From Acutalibacter sp. 1XD8-36 (GTDB lineage Bacteria > Bacillota > Clostridia > Oscillospirales > Acutalibacteraceae), in NCBI RefSeq assembly GCF_009917525.1, contig NZ_QZDU01000001.1, forward strand, positions 310,001 through 374,000: 64,000 nt of DNA, in the 5' to 3' direction. The notes below the pieces were generated by a model. That model ran no database searches, was not told the DNA's origin, and saw only the letters and a list, made by a program, of their open reading frames with translations. How positions within the stretch are numbered: position 1 is the stretch's first letter; each line of letters opens with the position of its first letter. A program made the position numbers and the translations under genes. This document shows positions 42,611 to 51,117 of this stretch, in pieces.

Positions 42611-45600
42611 TTATTTTCTGCGCCTGCGCCGTACCAGGCACCCTGCCGCCAGGAACATTACAGCACCCGCACCAGTTAAGCCCCATGTACTTGCACCACC
42701 GGTTTCAGGTAAGCGGAACTCTTTGAAGATATTGATGAACTTAAATTGGGCCATCACGTCTTCGCTTATCGTACCTGAATAAACACTGCCTTGCAGCCGC
42801 CCATCGTTCGGGTCAGCATAAATTTCATAGTCATACTTCTGTTTATCTTTATCCTTAACTATAAATTCAATCTTGGTGCCATCTTCACTTTCCTCTACCC
42901 TATCAAAAACGCCGCACTCTTCTATAGTATACTTTGTTCCAACAGGCAGATATTGTATCTCTATCCTCTCGCCCTTTTTCAGAACAAAATATGCTCCATC
43001 AAAAAGTACTCTGCTGTCAAGGTAACCGTCGTTCTCAGACTCCTGGATAATCCCTTCTTCATCGTACTTTACATATCTAAAGTTATCCAGTACCTTGTCA
43101 CCGTTCTTATCTCTTAGCGTGAGCTTGAAAAGGAATTCTTCTCCAGTATCAAAATCAACAGTTTCATCCGAAAGCCCGCCATCTATTGTCTGTTTTTTAA
43201 CTTCCTTGCCAAAGGACAGGGTGCGGTAGTCCTCTTCTGTTCTCGTACCATCGATTCCGCGCACTGACGGCAGCGTATACTGCATCCAACAAGTAGAGCC
43301 GGACGCGCCTCTTTCTGTATAATAGAAATCAAGCCGGTACTTCTGGGCTATTCCTTCTTTTACATAATCCCACAAATTTACCATCTCGCCAACTGACGAG
43401 TGCACGCCGCCGATATCACAGATAAGCTGAGAGTCTCCGAATGCCGCCGCCTCACCGTTTACAGGCGTGAGGAACACCCACATGTCATCGTCTCCGAAGA
43501 AGATATACTCCAGCGGGCCTCTGTACGCCTCGGTTAGCTCGAATTCAATGGCAAAGTGCATACCGAAGTAAGCGTTGTGGTCTTTGCCATCGTCGCTGAG
43601 AGGAAATAGGTCCCAGTCACCAGTTCCCCATTTTTGATTAAACTTATCGCTACCAAACATGAAGTCTTGCTTATCGGAATTACCTGTGATATCGTCCATC
43701 GGCCAAAATATATTAGACCGAAGATGAGTATTAGTGCCAGGAATTATGAGCTTGTCTAAATCTCTAGCTCCTGTCCCACCAGTTACCGACGCTATAGAAA
43801 GCGTATGGGTATCACCAACTTTATTAAAAGTCAACGTGCCTTTATAGTCTGTCTTTCCCTCGAGCGTTGTCTCTCCAAACAAATTTGGCGCACTCACACC
43901 GTCTGAAAACACTGGCGTAGGTCTTGTTGCCCCTTCAAGGACTTGCAAACCTGTTACTAGCCCAAATGTACAGTTCTTAAATCCATTAACATTAGCCTTA
44001 TTTATTTCATTCCCCTTCCATGCCACTGTCCCATAATTTGTACCCGTATTATTGTTACCAAATGCATACCTTGCACCATCTCCAGTATAGTTACCATCAC
44101 TGTTTATACCGTTATTTTTTGTGCTATTCGCACGTTTTACGTCCCCAGTTTGCGTATATCCATTGCTGATATCATAGTCAAAGAAATTAGCATCTACTGT
44201 AATAGTTTCATCACGTTTGGGCTCATACACCAAACGAATCACATCGTCAGGTGTAATATACAGGTAATTAGGATATCGTTCTGCAGTTTCTTCACGGTTA
44301 GTAAAATTCATCTCGCTTGCATCTATATTATTCTCCGGCGTAAAAGCATCTGCACCACCACCACAGACATGACCGTAAGTTTTCCAATACTTTCTTATGT
44401 CATCATCACTGTTGGCGTTATCTACAGTTTTTTTGAAACTCTCATCCTCGCTATACAGATTCTTAAACGCATCTCTTAGCACCCATATCTGCTTAATATC
44501 ATAGTTATCGGCAGCACTGCCCTTCGGCGCAAAGTAATCCAGATTAGGCCGCTTGAAATATGTCGTCGGCTCATCCGTATAAATCTGCATCATCGTTTTA
44601 TCAGTGGCTACACTTCCATCATAATTAAGGGCCAACTTTTGTGTTGCTGGCGTTATTCCATTTTGGGGAAGTCTTCTGCCAGAAGTATCAATGATATCCA
44701 GCGTGCCGTCAGTACCAATCTTCGCCTTATCCAGCCACGCATAATACTGCACAGTAAAGTCCGGGTTTTCCGCCGTGACAACAGTCACGCCGAACGCCGG
44801 CGGGCCCTCACTGCCTGCGTCCTTTACAACCGTACTTATAGTGGCGCCGTTCTCATCCACTGTATCAGCCGAGCCAACGTCAACCGCGCTGCCCTCTTTT
44901 ATCTGTTCCTTTACAAAATCTATCACATCTACTTCCGAGTCCTCGAAGTCTGAAACTTCAAAGGCCCCATCGATAGGCATAGAATATATCTCGTCTTCTT
45001 CAGCCTCTTCTGCTGCAGCCTTCTGGCTGTCAACTGATACAAGCGCAGCCATGGCAATTTTTGCGGAGCCGGACTCCTCTGCCGCTTCAGAGCTCCGCTC
45101 CTCCTCAAGCTCCACAGCAGCGTCAATAAGCCGCTTCTTAGCGGTGACATCCACCTCAACAGCACACTGTGTCAAATCCAGCTCGGAGCCTTTATAGTAC
45201 AGGCCATATGAGACCACTCTCAGCTCCGGGAGTCCGTTATCAGTGTTGTCGGAGTAGATAGAATCTGCATAAGTATTATACTCTGGTGTATCTTCTCCCA
45301 CCTGCTCTACCATTAGCCCAAGCGGATTTTCCGGGTCGTCCAGCACGTTGGCGGGCAGCACGTCTCCGGCGATAGTCACGGTCTCCTCAACCGGCCCATC
45401 ATTCCACACAGGCTGAATTGTAGGCTCAGGCTCTGCCACAGGTTCCGGGGTCGAAACCGGCTCCGGCTCAGCCGTCGGCTCGGGCGTAGCTTCAGGCTCG
45501 TCAGCACTTCCAGTAAAGAATACTCCTGAGTCAGCTCTCTCTTCATCACTCATATTCTCAGGCTCACCCTCAGTGGCATTTTCGTCTGTCACTTCATCGA

Positions 45601-47311
45601 GCTCCTCAGTATCCGGCTGTGAAGCATCCTCGACATTTATGTCCTCAACGGCCTCCTCAGTCTGCTCTTCCTCCGGCTCTGGCTCTGGAGTTCTCTCCGG
45701 CTGCCCTGCTGTCTCCTTGGGGCGGGCAATACCATTAATATGGAAGACCATCATATAATCTTCGTCTTCATACTCAAAGTCCTGAGAAATGCTCAGTACA
45801 GTTTTTACTTCAGTATTGTTTGTATCCTGGCTCTGGTTATCATCAGTCCCATTATCGTCAAGCTTACTCTCGTCACCGTCTTCCTTATTTTGGAGCACAG
45901 CAAAGCCGACCACCGCCTCAGGAGTAACCTCAATGGCAACAGTTTTGCCATCCTGTTCAGTCACATCCAGAAGCCTGATTTTCTTCTCGTTCTGCACATA
46001 AATTCCCTCAGCTTCAAGGCCACCCACATTGCCATACCAAGCCATAGCGGTAACCTTACCCTCCTCCGCAGGCTCGATAGTAAGCTTAATGGGCTCAGAC
46101 AAAACCGAGATGTCGTCAATACCAGAAACACTAACCTTTAACAAGGCACGCAGCTTGAGCTCCTCATCCTGCATCAGTTCAGCGAACTGCTCCTGCTTCT
46201 CTGGCAGGTCCTCGTTCTCGTCCACCCGTTCCACATTGACCCTTGCATTCTCCGGGAAATCTGCACCATTATATATTGCCGTAGCCCTTAGAGTACCGTC
46301 CTGATAGGTGGCAGTCCTCTGCCCGGGCATTTCCGCACCCTCGCCGTTACTCTCCAAGTCAGACAGCATATCGCCTTCGACACCGACCGCCCTATAGCAG
46401 TCCTCGCCGTGAACATGTTCCAATACCTGCAGCTGACCGCACTTTAACACAGGCATACCATCGGCTGCCTGTACACGGTTTTCTTCTGCCGGGGCCTCCT
46501 GAGAGCTGGCAAAAGCTATTTGAGATACATCCATACCTTTCGATGAAAGCTCCTGCACCTGTGCCTCGTCAAGCTGGTCTACTGTATGCAGATAGCATTC
46601 TTCAGTGTGGTTATGCAAATGAACATCATTCTTGCCGCAGGCAAGAATGTCCCCCGTGCTATAGCACGCGTCCGAGTGCGTGTGTGCTCCATCGCCCTCG
46701 TCCATACCACAGTCCAGCTTATTTGGATAGCAGCCGCTATCATGTATATGCGCTGCAGTCTCCTCTAGTTCACAGACTAACTCTCCGCTCTCGTCATAGC
46801 AGGTTTCCTGGTCGTGAGTATGTCCCTCACTCTCCTCGGTACCGCAAACCGGCTCCGCAGAATAGTCTGTCACATAACACAGGTCGGAGTGGACATGCCC
46901 TCCAGCACCCTCCTGCATCTCACAGATAAGGACCTGCTGGCTCTGATAGCACTCTGTCGTGTGTATATGTTCCTCAATTTCCGGAAGCATGCAGACCAGA
47001 TTACCGTCCTTGTCATGGCAGTTCTCCTCATCATGCTTATGCATCACAAAGTCTGCCGTGCCACAGACTAAAACCTTCTGCACACCATCTTCAGGAGGAG
47101 TGTAGTAGCAGTTCTCACTGTGCTGGTGCGGTAGATTGTGTGTAAGCACACAGTCCAGCGCCATATTATTCATCGCACGGCCACTCATGCGCAGGGCCAT
47201 CACAGTACCTACCACCACTACGCCAGCCATACATAGAAACGCCGCTATTCTTTTCTTCCGTTTTCTCTGCTCCCGCAGCAATCTTATTGCCTGTCTATTG
47301 GGAGATTCCAT
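42611..47311 (-). CDS. Giant LPETG adhesin with His/Cys repeats and fibro-slime domain
   Basis: 1566 residues. Signal helix at ~21-42; nine H-x-H-x(3-4)-C-[YH] units between 62 and 306 (for example HQHSENCYY, HVHSDLCYV, HTHSDACYS), each usually followed by L/V-x-C-G/E; a beta region (~330-470); an acidic Pro/Glu/Thr stalk (~480-640, with TPEPTAEPEP); then a mixed region and a fibro-slime-type domain (~1150-1400; FFGDDDMWVFL, DIGGVHSSVGE). A CnaB-like end precedes LPETG (1534-1538), helix and RRRRRK tail. Probably the pilus tip adhesin, covalently attached by sortase C. Confidence 0.9.
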   Translation of the reverse strand: MESPNRQAIRLLREQRKRKKRIAAFLCMAGVVVVGTVMALRMSGRAMNNMALDCVLTHNLPHQHSENCYYTPPEDGVQKVLVCGTADFVMHKHDEENCHDKDGNLVCMLPEIEEHIHTTECYQSQQVLICEMQEGAGGHVHSDLCYVTDYSAEPVCGTEESEGHTHDQETCYDESGELVCELEETAAHIHDSGCYPNKLDCGMDEGDGAHTHSDACYSTGDILACGKNDVHLHNHTEECYLHTVDQLDEAQVQELSSKGMDVSQIAFASSQEAPAEENRVQAADGMPVLKCGQLQVLEHVHGEDCYRAVGVEGDMLSDLESNGEGAEMPGQRTATYQDGTLRATAIYNGADFPENARVNVERVDENEDLPEKQEQFAELMQDEELKLRALLKVSVSGIDDISVLSEPIKLTIEPAEEGKVTAMAWYGNVGGLEAEGIYVQNEKKIRLLDVTEQDGKTVAIEVTPEAVVGFAVLQNKEDGDESKLDDNGTDDNQSQDTNNTEVKTVLSISQDFEYEDEDYMMVFHINGIARPKETAGQPERTPEPEPEEEQTEEAVEDINVEDASQPDTEELDEVTDENATEGEPENMSDEERADSGVFFTGSADEPEATPEPTAEPEPVSTPEPVAEPEPTIQPVWNDGPVEETVTIAGDVLPANVLDDPENPLGLMVEQVGEDTPEYNTYADSIYSDNTDNGLPELRVVSYGLYYKGSELDLTQCAVEVDVTAKKRLIDAAVELEEERSSEAAEESGSAKIAMAALVSVDSQKAAAEEAEEDEIYSMPIDGAFEVSDFEDSEVDVIDFVKEQIKEGSAVDVGSADTVDENGATISTVVKDAGSEGPPAFGVTVVTAENPDFTVQYYAWLDKAKIGTDGTLDIIDTSGRRLPQNGITPATQKLALNYDGSVATDKTMMQIYTDEPTTYFKRPNLDYFAPKGSAADNYDIKQIWVLRDAFKNLYSEDESFKKTVDNANSDDDIRKYWKTYGHVCGGGADAFTPENNIDASEMNFTNREETAERYPNYLYITPDDVIRLVYEPKRDETITVDANFFDYDISNGYTQTGDVKRANSTKNNGINSDGNYTGDGARYAFGNNNTGTNYGTVAWKGNEINKANVNGFKNCTFGLVTGLQVLEGATRPTPVFSDGVSAPNLFGETTLEGKTDYKGTLTFNKVGDTHTLSIASVTGGTGARDLDKLIIPGTNTHLRSNIFWPMDDITGNSDKQDFMFGSDKFNQKWGTGDWDLFPLSDDGKDHNAYFGMHFAIEFELTEAYRGPLEYIFFGDDDMWVFLTPVNGEAAAFGDSQLICDIGGVHSSVGEMVNLWDYVKEGIAQKYRLDFYYTERGASGSTCWMQYTLPSVRGIDGTRTEEDYRTLSFGKEVKKQTIDGGLSDETVDFDTGEEFLFKLTLRDKNGDKVLDNFRYVKYDEEGIIQESENDGYLDSRVLFDGAYFVLKKGERIEIQYLPVGTKYTIEECGVFDRVEESEDGTKIEFIVKDKDKQKYDYEIYADPNDGRLQGSVYSGTISEDVMAQFKFINIFKEFRLPETGGASTWGLTGAGAVMFLAAGCLVRRRRRK

Positions 47312-47343
47312 AATGCCGCCTCCTTATATCCTATAAATCCGTA

Positions 47344-47360
47344 GCAGGCATACTGCCTGC
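47344..47360 (-). promoter_or_regulatory. Small hairpin between lepB and the adhesin gene
   Basis: GCAGGCA-GTA-TGCCTGC stem-loop about 35 bp ahead of the adhesin ATG, whose RBS is AAGGAGGCGGC. No T-run, so mRNA processing or stability rather than termination. Function tentative. Confidence 0.4.
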
Positions 47361-47368
47361 ACTCGGTA

Positions 47369-48016
47369 TCATTTTGCCTCGTCTATAAGCAGTCCGGCCC
47401 GGTTTAGCGGCCATATGCGGCACGCCACCCGGCCCAGCACCATGTCCGCTCCCACGCACCCAACCGCAGCATGGCGGCTGTCAATGCTTGCAGAGCGGTG
47501 GTCGCCCAGCACAAAATACTGGTCTATTGGTACCTGGTATGGCAGCGGTATGTCACAGCTGCCCTTTGCCTTTTCCTCCAAATAAGGCTCATCCAAAGGT
47601 ACATCATTAACATAAACTATGCCGTCGCTGTCGATATTGACCATATCGCCTCCAACGGCAACTACTCTCTTTACAAAAATCGTATTGTTATGGTAAAAGG
47701 CTATTATATCGCCTGAAGATATCTTCACCCCGCTGACTGAAACTATCACGTCCCCACTTTGTAGCGTAGGCGCCATAGAGGTTCCCTCAAGCTGTACAAC
47801 CGGGAACAGGAAGACCACAAGGATAACAACCGCCGCAGATACTACGGCCAGGAAAAAGAGCGTATTCCTCGCCACTCCAGTCCAGAAATGCTTCTTCTGC
47901 TCGAACTTCAGCTCCCGCTCCAGCTGTTCAAGTGTGGGCTTCTCTTCCACAATATCTACAGCTTCGTCCGCCGCAGGCTCCAAGCTGGTGGTGTTCTGGT
48001 GTGGCGCCTCGTTCAT
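47369..48016 (-). CDS. lepB: Signal peptidase I, catalytically intact
   Basis: 215 residues. N-terminal cytosolic part, helix ~53-73, then QLEGTSMAPTLQSGDVIV with the nucleophile Ser, TIFVKRVVAVGGD with the catalytic Lys, YVNDVPLDEPYL, and YFVLGDHRSASIDSRH. First gene of the appendage run. It resembles its partner at 41033-41614 except at the active site, so the two are a likely active/inactive paralogue pair. Confidence 0.94.
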   Translation of the reverse strand: MNEAPHQNTTSLEPAADEAVDIVEEKPTLEQLERELKFEQKKHFWTGVARNTLFFLAVVSAAVVILVVFLFPVVQLEGTSMAPTLQSGDVIVSVSGVKISSGDIIAFYHNNTIFVKRVVAVGGDMVNIDSDGIVYVNDVPLDEPYLEEKAKGSCDIPLPYQVPIDQYFVLGDHRSASIDSRHAAVGCVGADMVLGRVACRIWPLNRAGLLIDEAK

Positions 48017-48040
48017 CGTCCATCTCCCCTCTTATCAGAT

Positions 48041-48069
48041 ATTATACTCTGTTTTATATCTGATTGCAA
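48041..48069 (-). promoter_or_regulatory. Proximal promoter of the appendage locus
   Basis: Minus strand -35 TTGCAA (48064-48069), 17-bp spacer, -10 TATAAT (48041-48046); start expected ~48034, giving an 18-nt leader to lepB. Confidence 0.8.
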
Positions 48070-48088
48070 GAGTTTTTCTTTAAATCGC

Positions 48089-48120
48089 ACTAAGTGACTG
48101 ATTTATTCCCACCCTGTGAG
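48089..48120 (-). promoter_or_regulatory. LytTR-type direct repeat upstream of the pilus promoter
   Basis: Minus strand CTCACAGGGT and GTCACTTAGT, 22 bp apart (48111-48120 and 48089-48098), the nearer copy 19 bp ahead of the -35. Related to the 21-bp repeats at 48802-48832. LytTR proteins bind pairs of ~9-bp repeats two helical turns apart. Confidence 0.5.
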
Positions 48121-48130
48121 ATATAAAATC

Positions 48131-48159
48131 ATTATATAATAATTGACCGATGGTGTAAA
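48131..48159 (-). promoter_or_regulatory. Distal promoter of the appendage locus
   Basis: Minus strand -35 TTTACA (48154-48159), 17-bp spacer, -10 TATAAT (48131-48136). Transcripts would start near 48124 and run through the repeats, leaving a ~108-nt 5' UTR. Confidence 0.7.
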
Positions 48160-48218
48160 GCTGTAAACTTGACAATTTTTTCTATAAATAAAAGTTTAAA
48201 AAATATATATTTTACCGC

Positions 48219-48722
48219 CTATTTTTTCAGGTCCTGCAGTGCTCTGTACAGCCTTGCAATGTCTACCGGCTTCGCCAAGTGCTCGTTCATACCGGAGTCC
48301 TTTGCATTCTGCACATCCCTCTCTGATGAATCTGATGACAAGGCAATAATTGGCACGATACCGGCGTCAGGTCTGTCCATACCCCGAATAGTTCTTGCTG
48401 ACTCAAATCCCGACATAACCGGCATACGCAAATCCATAAGCACGCAATCAAACGCATTCACCTTCGACGCTGCAAATGTATCCGCACCGGCCCTCCCGTC
48501 GTTCGCCAGTACAACTGAAGCTCCCGCTTTCTCCAACACGATTTTCACTATTCCCCGGTTAATCTCATTGTCCTCCACTACCAGGATATTCATGCCCGAT
48601 AATTCCTTGTATGTACTTTCATGGCTACCTGTTTCCAGTATCTCCCGGACTTCCTCCGGCTCTATGCTCAAAACTCCGGCTGCTGAGCACTCCAGAATCC
48701 CATTCATGTCCGGGCCCACCAT
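48219..48722 (-). CDS. Stand-alone receiver (REC) protein
   Basis: 167 residues. Residues 1-42 are an unassigned acidic stretch; ~44-167 is a receiver domain (MNILVVEDNEINRGIVKIVL, phospho-Asp in FDCVLMDLRMPVMSG, ALSSDSSE, Lys in HLAKPVDIARLYRAL). The EDNEINR and VLMDLRMPVMSG style is that of receiver domains at the end of hybrid histidine kinases. There is no output domain. It may act as a phosphate sink or connector in the adjacent kinase/LytTR system. Confidence 0.85.
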   Translation of the reverse strand: MVGPDMNGILECSAAGVLSIEPEEVREILETGSHESTYKELSGMNILVVEDNEINRGIVKIVLEKAGASVVLANDGRAGADTFAASKVNAFDCVLMDLRMPVMSGFESARTIRGMDRPDAGIVPIIALSSDSSERDVQNAKDSGMNEHLAKPVDIARLYRALQDLKK

Positions 48723-48763
48723 ATATATCCCCTCCGCTCATTACTTTCCGCTCTAGTTAACAT

Positions 48764-48792
48764 ATAATACAATATATTGAGATAATATGCAA
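48764..48792 (-). promoter_or_regulatory. Promoter of the REC gene
   Basis: Minus strand -35 TTGCAT (48787-48792), 17-bp spacer, -10 TATTAT (48764-48769), with the ATG at 48722 behind GGAGGGG. Confidence 0.7.
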
Positions 48793-48801
48793 GAGGTTTC
48801 T

Positions 48802-48832
48802 ACCAAGTGGGCAGGAAATTAACCTAAGTGGG
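48802..48832. promoter_or_regulatory. LytTR-type direct repeat between REC and histidine kinase promoters
   Basis: Plus strand ACCAAGTGGG (48802-48811) and ACCTAAGTGGG (48822-48832); the AAGTGGG cores are exactly 21 bp apart. Reading on the minus strand (CCCACTTAGG, CCCACTTGGT) they lie 9 bp ahead of the REC -35, and 11 bp ahead of the kinase -35 on the other side, so one pair could control both genes. Confidence 0.6.
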
Positions 48833-48843
48833 AAGATAAAAAA

Positions 48844-48872
48844 CTTGACACCGTCCGGCTGCGCTATTATTA
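48844..48872 (+). promoter_or_regulatory. Promoter of the AgrC-like kinase
   Basis: Plus strand -35 TTGACA (48844-48849), 17-bp spacer, -10 TATTAT (48867-48872); leader ~52 nt to the ATG at 48932. Confidence 0.78.
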
Positions 48873-48931
48873 TAGTATACAATAAGGCCATAGTCTCAAT
48901 ATATATGCAAGATGAAAAGGGGTTCAAAATA

Positions 48932-50233
48932 ATGACATTGTTAAGGGATATATCTTTTCTTCTGTCCATGTTCCATGTTATAATACTGTTTCTTCTGCTA
49001 TTCGAGCCTAAATATTCCTGGAAAACAACCATGGTTATCAGCTTCGGCGGTTGTATGGCAATAATGGTTGCAAATGCGCTTCTGATGATATGGAAGGGAC
49101 CAGCCATTATCATGAGTGTCGCATTCTTTACATGCACTATCCCCTCTGCAATAATTTTCCTTGCACTTTCCAGACACTGTGGCGGGCGGTTTTTCTTCCT
49201 GTTCTGTCTGACCGATACATTGTCCTTCTGGATACTACAGATTACTAACTTCTTAGACCGTCTGACCGGCGATACATATGTTGTCATGTTCATATCCCGG
49301 CTCGTTCTATTCCCTCTGGTTGAATGGTTTATCTGGCAGTACCTACGCATACCGTATATAGAGCTGCAGAGAAACCTTAATAAAGGCTGGTGGCTGTTTG
49401 CAGCAATCGGCGGCACATATTACCTTCTGATTATGGTGACCTCCGTACCGGTCGGTACGCCTATGCCCGACAAAGTTGGAGTTATGCGCATAATATTGGT
49501 ACTGATACTTATGCCTCTGACATATCTAACTATTTTACGCTCCCTCTGGCGTCAAATGGTGGAAAACCGTACACGAACTGAGATGGCAGTACTCTCCACC
49601 CGAAGCCAGCTTGCACTTGAAAATCTGCGTATCGTACAGGAGAGCGGCGCTGCCCTCATACAGGCCCGGCACGATATGCTCGGCAACTTGAGTGTGCTCC
49701 AGTCATTAAGCTGGAAAAAGGACTATGATGGGCTGGACAGATACCTTGCCCTGCTCACCCGCCAAACCGAGAAAATCGTACCAATAAAAATAACGAATCA
49801 CCCGATAGTCAACGCTATTCTGGCCCAGGGAGCCGAACGCGCTCAAACATCTGACATAGACTTTCGCTGTAAAGTGACTATTCCAGAAACTGTCTCTATA
49901 CTGGATGAAGACTTGGCAGCATATCTAATTAACCTTGTGCGCAATGCCCTGGAAGCGGTCGAGATGCTTACACGAGACCAGGAGAAATGGGTAGAAATAA
50001 CTATCCACATTCGAGGTAAATATCTATTCATTGAGTGCAAAAACCCATACTCACATGCCCCGGACCCCGACGGGGACAGCGGACGGTACATTTCACGCAA
50101 AGGCGACGGGCACGGCTACGGCTTGTGGATTATGGAAAAGGTAGCGCGCCGGTACCAAAGCGAGCTTTACACTGAGGCCAAGGATGGGGTCTTTCTCGCC
50201 CGCACAGCACTGCTTATGCCTGAAAGTAAATAG
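48932..50233 (+). CDS. AgrC-like (GHKL) sensor histidine kinase
   Basis: 433 residues from the ATG at 48932 (AAAAGGGG upstream). About six to seven membrane helices fill the first ~210 residues. The kinase part follows: phospho-His in LIQARHDMLGNLSVLQSL, N-box NLVRNALEAVEML, and a G-box GHGYGLWIMEKVARRY. This is the HPK10/AgrC class that pairs with LytTR regulators. No AgrB/AgrD genes are seen, so the signal is not evidently a self-made thiolactone peptide. Confidence 0.88.
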   Translation: MTLLRDISFLLSMFHVIILFLLLFEPKYSWKTTMVISFGGCMAIMVANALLMIWKGPAIIMSVAFFTCTIPSAIIFLALSRHCGGRFFFLFCLTDTLSFWILQITNFLDRLTGDTYVVMFISRLVLFPLVEWFIWQYLRIPYIELQRNLNKGWWLFAAIGGTYYLLIMVTSVPVGTPMPDKVGVMRIILVLILMPLTYLTILRSLWRQMVENRTRTEMAVLSTRSQLALENLRIVQESGAALIQARHDMLGNLSVLQSLSWKKDYDGLDRYLALLTRQTEKIVPIKITNHPIVNAILAQGAERAQTSDIDFRCKVTIPETVSILDEDLAAYLINLVRNALEAVEMLTRDQEKWVEITIHIRGKYLFIECKNPYSHAPDPDGDSGRYISRKGDGHGYGLWIMEKVARRYQSELYTEAKDGVFLARTALLMPESK

Positions 50234-50238
50234 AAAGG

Positions 50239-50276
50239 CCGCCGTCTTTCACTTGAAAAGGCGGCGGTCAGTTTTT
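50239..50276 (+). terminator. Terminator between convergent kinase and regulator genes
   Basis: Hairpin CCGCCGtCTTT...AAAGgCGGCGG (50239-50267) followed on the plus strand by TCAGTTTTTT. On the minus strand it also lies directly behind the response regulator stop and may serve both. Confidence 0.85.
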
Positions 50277-50984
50277 TAGAAACTCCATGTACTGCTCTAT
50301 GGCGGGCTTATAAAAGCGCTTACTTATTGGAATGATGATATCGTTATCCAGCTTCGCCTGATAGCGCACCAACTCTGTAACATGGGAAAAGTTTACTATA
50401 TAGCTGTTATGGCACCGGCAGAAACACCATCCCGGAAGAGTTTGCGCCAGTTCCCGCAAAGTGCCGGACCACTCTTCCACTCCATTTTTCAGGTGAAAAA
50501 TAATCCTGTGCTGTGCAGCCTCAACAGCATAAATATCACTGTACGCAATCGATAAATGCTTGCTGCCCGCTTTCAGATATATTCTCGCGTCCAGGTACTG
50601 TCGGCGTAAATCATCCCGTATCAGCCCGGCCAGCTTCTCCTTATTCACCGGCTTTAGAAGATAGTGCAAAGGCTGTGTATCAAAGCTGTCAAACACATAG
50701 TCTCGATAGCTGGTAATATAAATCAGCCGAAACTCAAGTTCTTTTTCCCGAAGCGAAGCTGCTGCACTCAATCCATTAACATCGCCAAACTCCACATCCA
50801 GGAGCAGGAGACACCCCTCTTTGCCCCTCTCGAGAGCGTCTATAAGAGGCTCTGCTTTGGAGTAGCAGTCTATGTTAAAATCCACGCCTTGAACTAAGCC
50901 CTCTGCTGTCAGGCATTCCGACACGATACCTGCAGCTTCCTCCAGAAATACCGTGTCATCATCGCCAATAATAATGCGGTACAT
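50268..50984 (-). CDS. LytTR-family response regulator
   Basis: 238 residues. Receiver domain (YRIIIGDDDTVFLEEAA, phospho-Asp in CLLLLDVEFGDVNGL, LLKPVNKEKL), then a LytTR DNA-binding domain (~135-235; IYLKAGSKHLSIAYSDIYAVEAAQHRIIFHLKNG, FCRCHNSYIVNFSHVTEL, IPISKRFYKPAIEQYMEFLK). AgrA/LytT class; convergent with its probable kinase. Own promoter: TATAAT (51018-51023) and TTTACT (51041-51046). Confidence 0.92.
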   Translation of the reverse strand: MYRIIIGDDDTVFLEEAAGIVSECLTAEGLVQGVDFNIDCYSKAEPLIDALERGKEGCLLLLDVEFGDVNGLSAAASLREKELEFRLIYITSYRDYVFDSFDTQPLHYLLKPVNKEKLAGLIRDDLRRQYLDARIYLKAGSKHLSIAYSDIYAVEAAQHRIIFHLKNGVEEWSGTLRELAQTLPGWCFCRCHNSYIVNFSHVTELVRYQAKLDNDIIIPISKRFYKPAIEQYMEFLKN

Positions 50985-51017
50985 AATTTTACCTCTCTTC
51001 CACTCAATTTATATTTT

Positions 51018-51046
51018 ATTATAACACAGCGCCGCAGTTAAGTAAA
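51018..51046 (-). promoter_or_regulatory. Promoter of the LytTR regulator
   Basis: Minus strand -10 TATAAT (51018-51023), 17-bp spacer, -35 TTTACT (51041-51046), about 34 bp ahead of the ATG. Confidence 0.7.
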
Positions 51047-51071
51047 GTGCTAAAAAGCCACAGCATAAACG

Positions 51072-51110
51072 AAAAAGTCCTTACAGTATATTTAAATACT
51101 GTAAGGACTT
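51072..51110 (-). terminator. Terminator of tRNA-Leu(CAG)
   Basis: Perfect 15-bp inverted repeat AAGTCCTTACAGTAT/ATACTGTAAGGACTT (51075-51110) with a 6-nt loop and TTTTT on the minus strand, 8 bp behind the tRNA. Confidence 0.88.
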
Positions 51111-51117
51111 CCAGTTG

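Noticed and set aside
46380-47140. His/Cys repeats as zinc-finger DNA-binding domain
   Set aside because: They follow a signal helix in an LPETG-anchored protein, so they are extracellular.
48844-50984. Possible agr quorum-sensing locus with AgrB/AgrD
   Set aside because: AgrC- and AgrA-like genes are present, but no AgrB-like membrane protease or short AgrD-like peptide frame was found around them.
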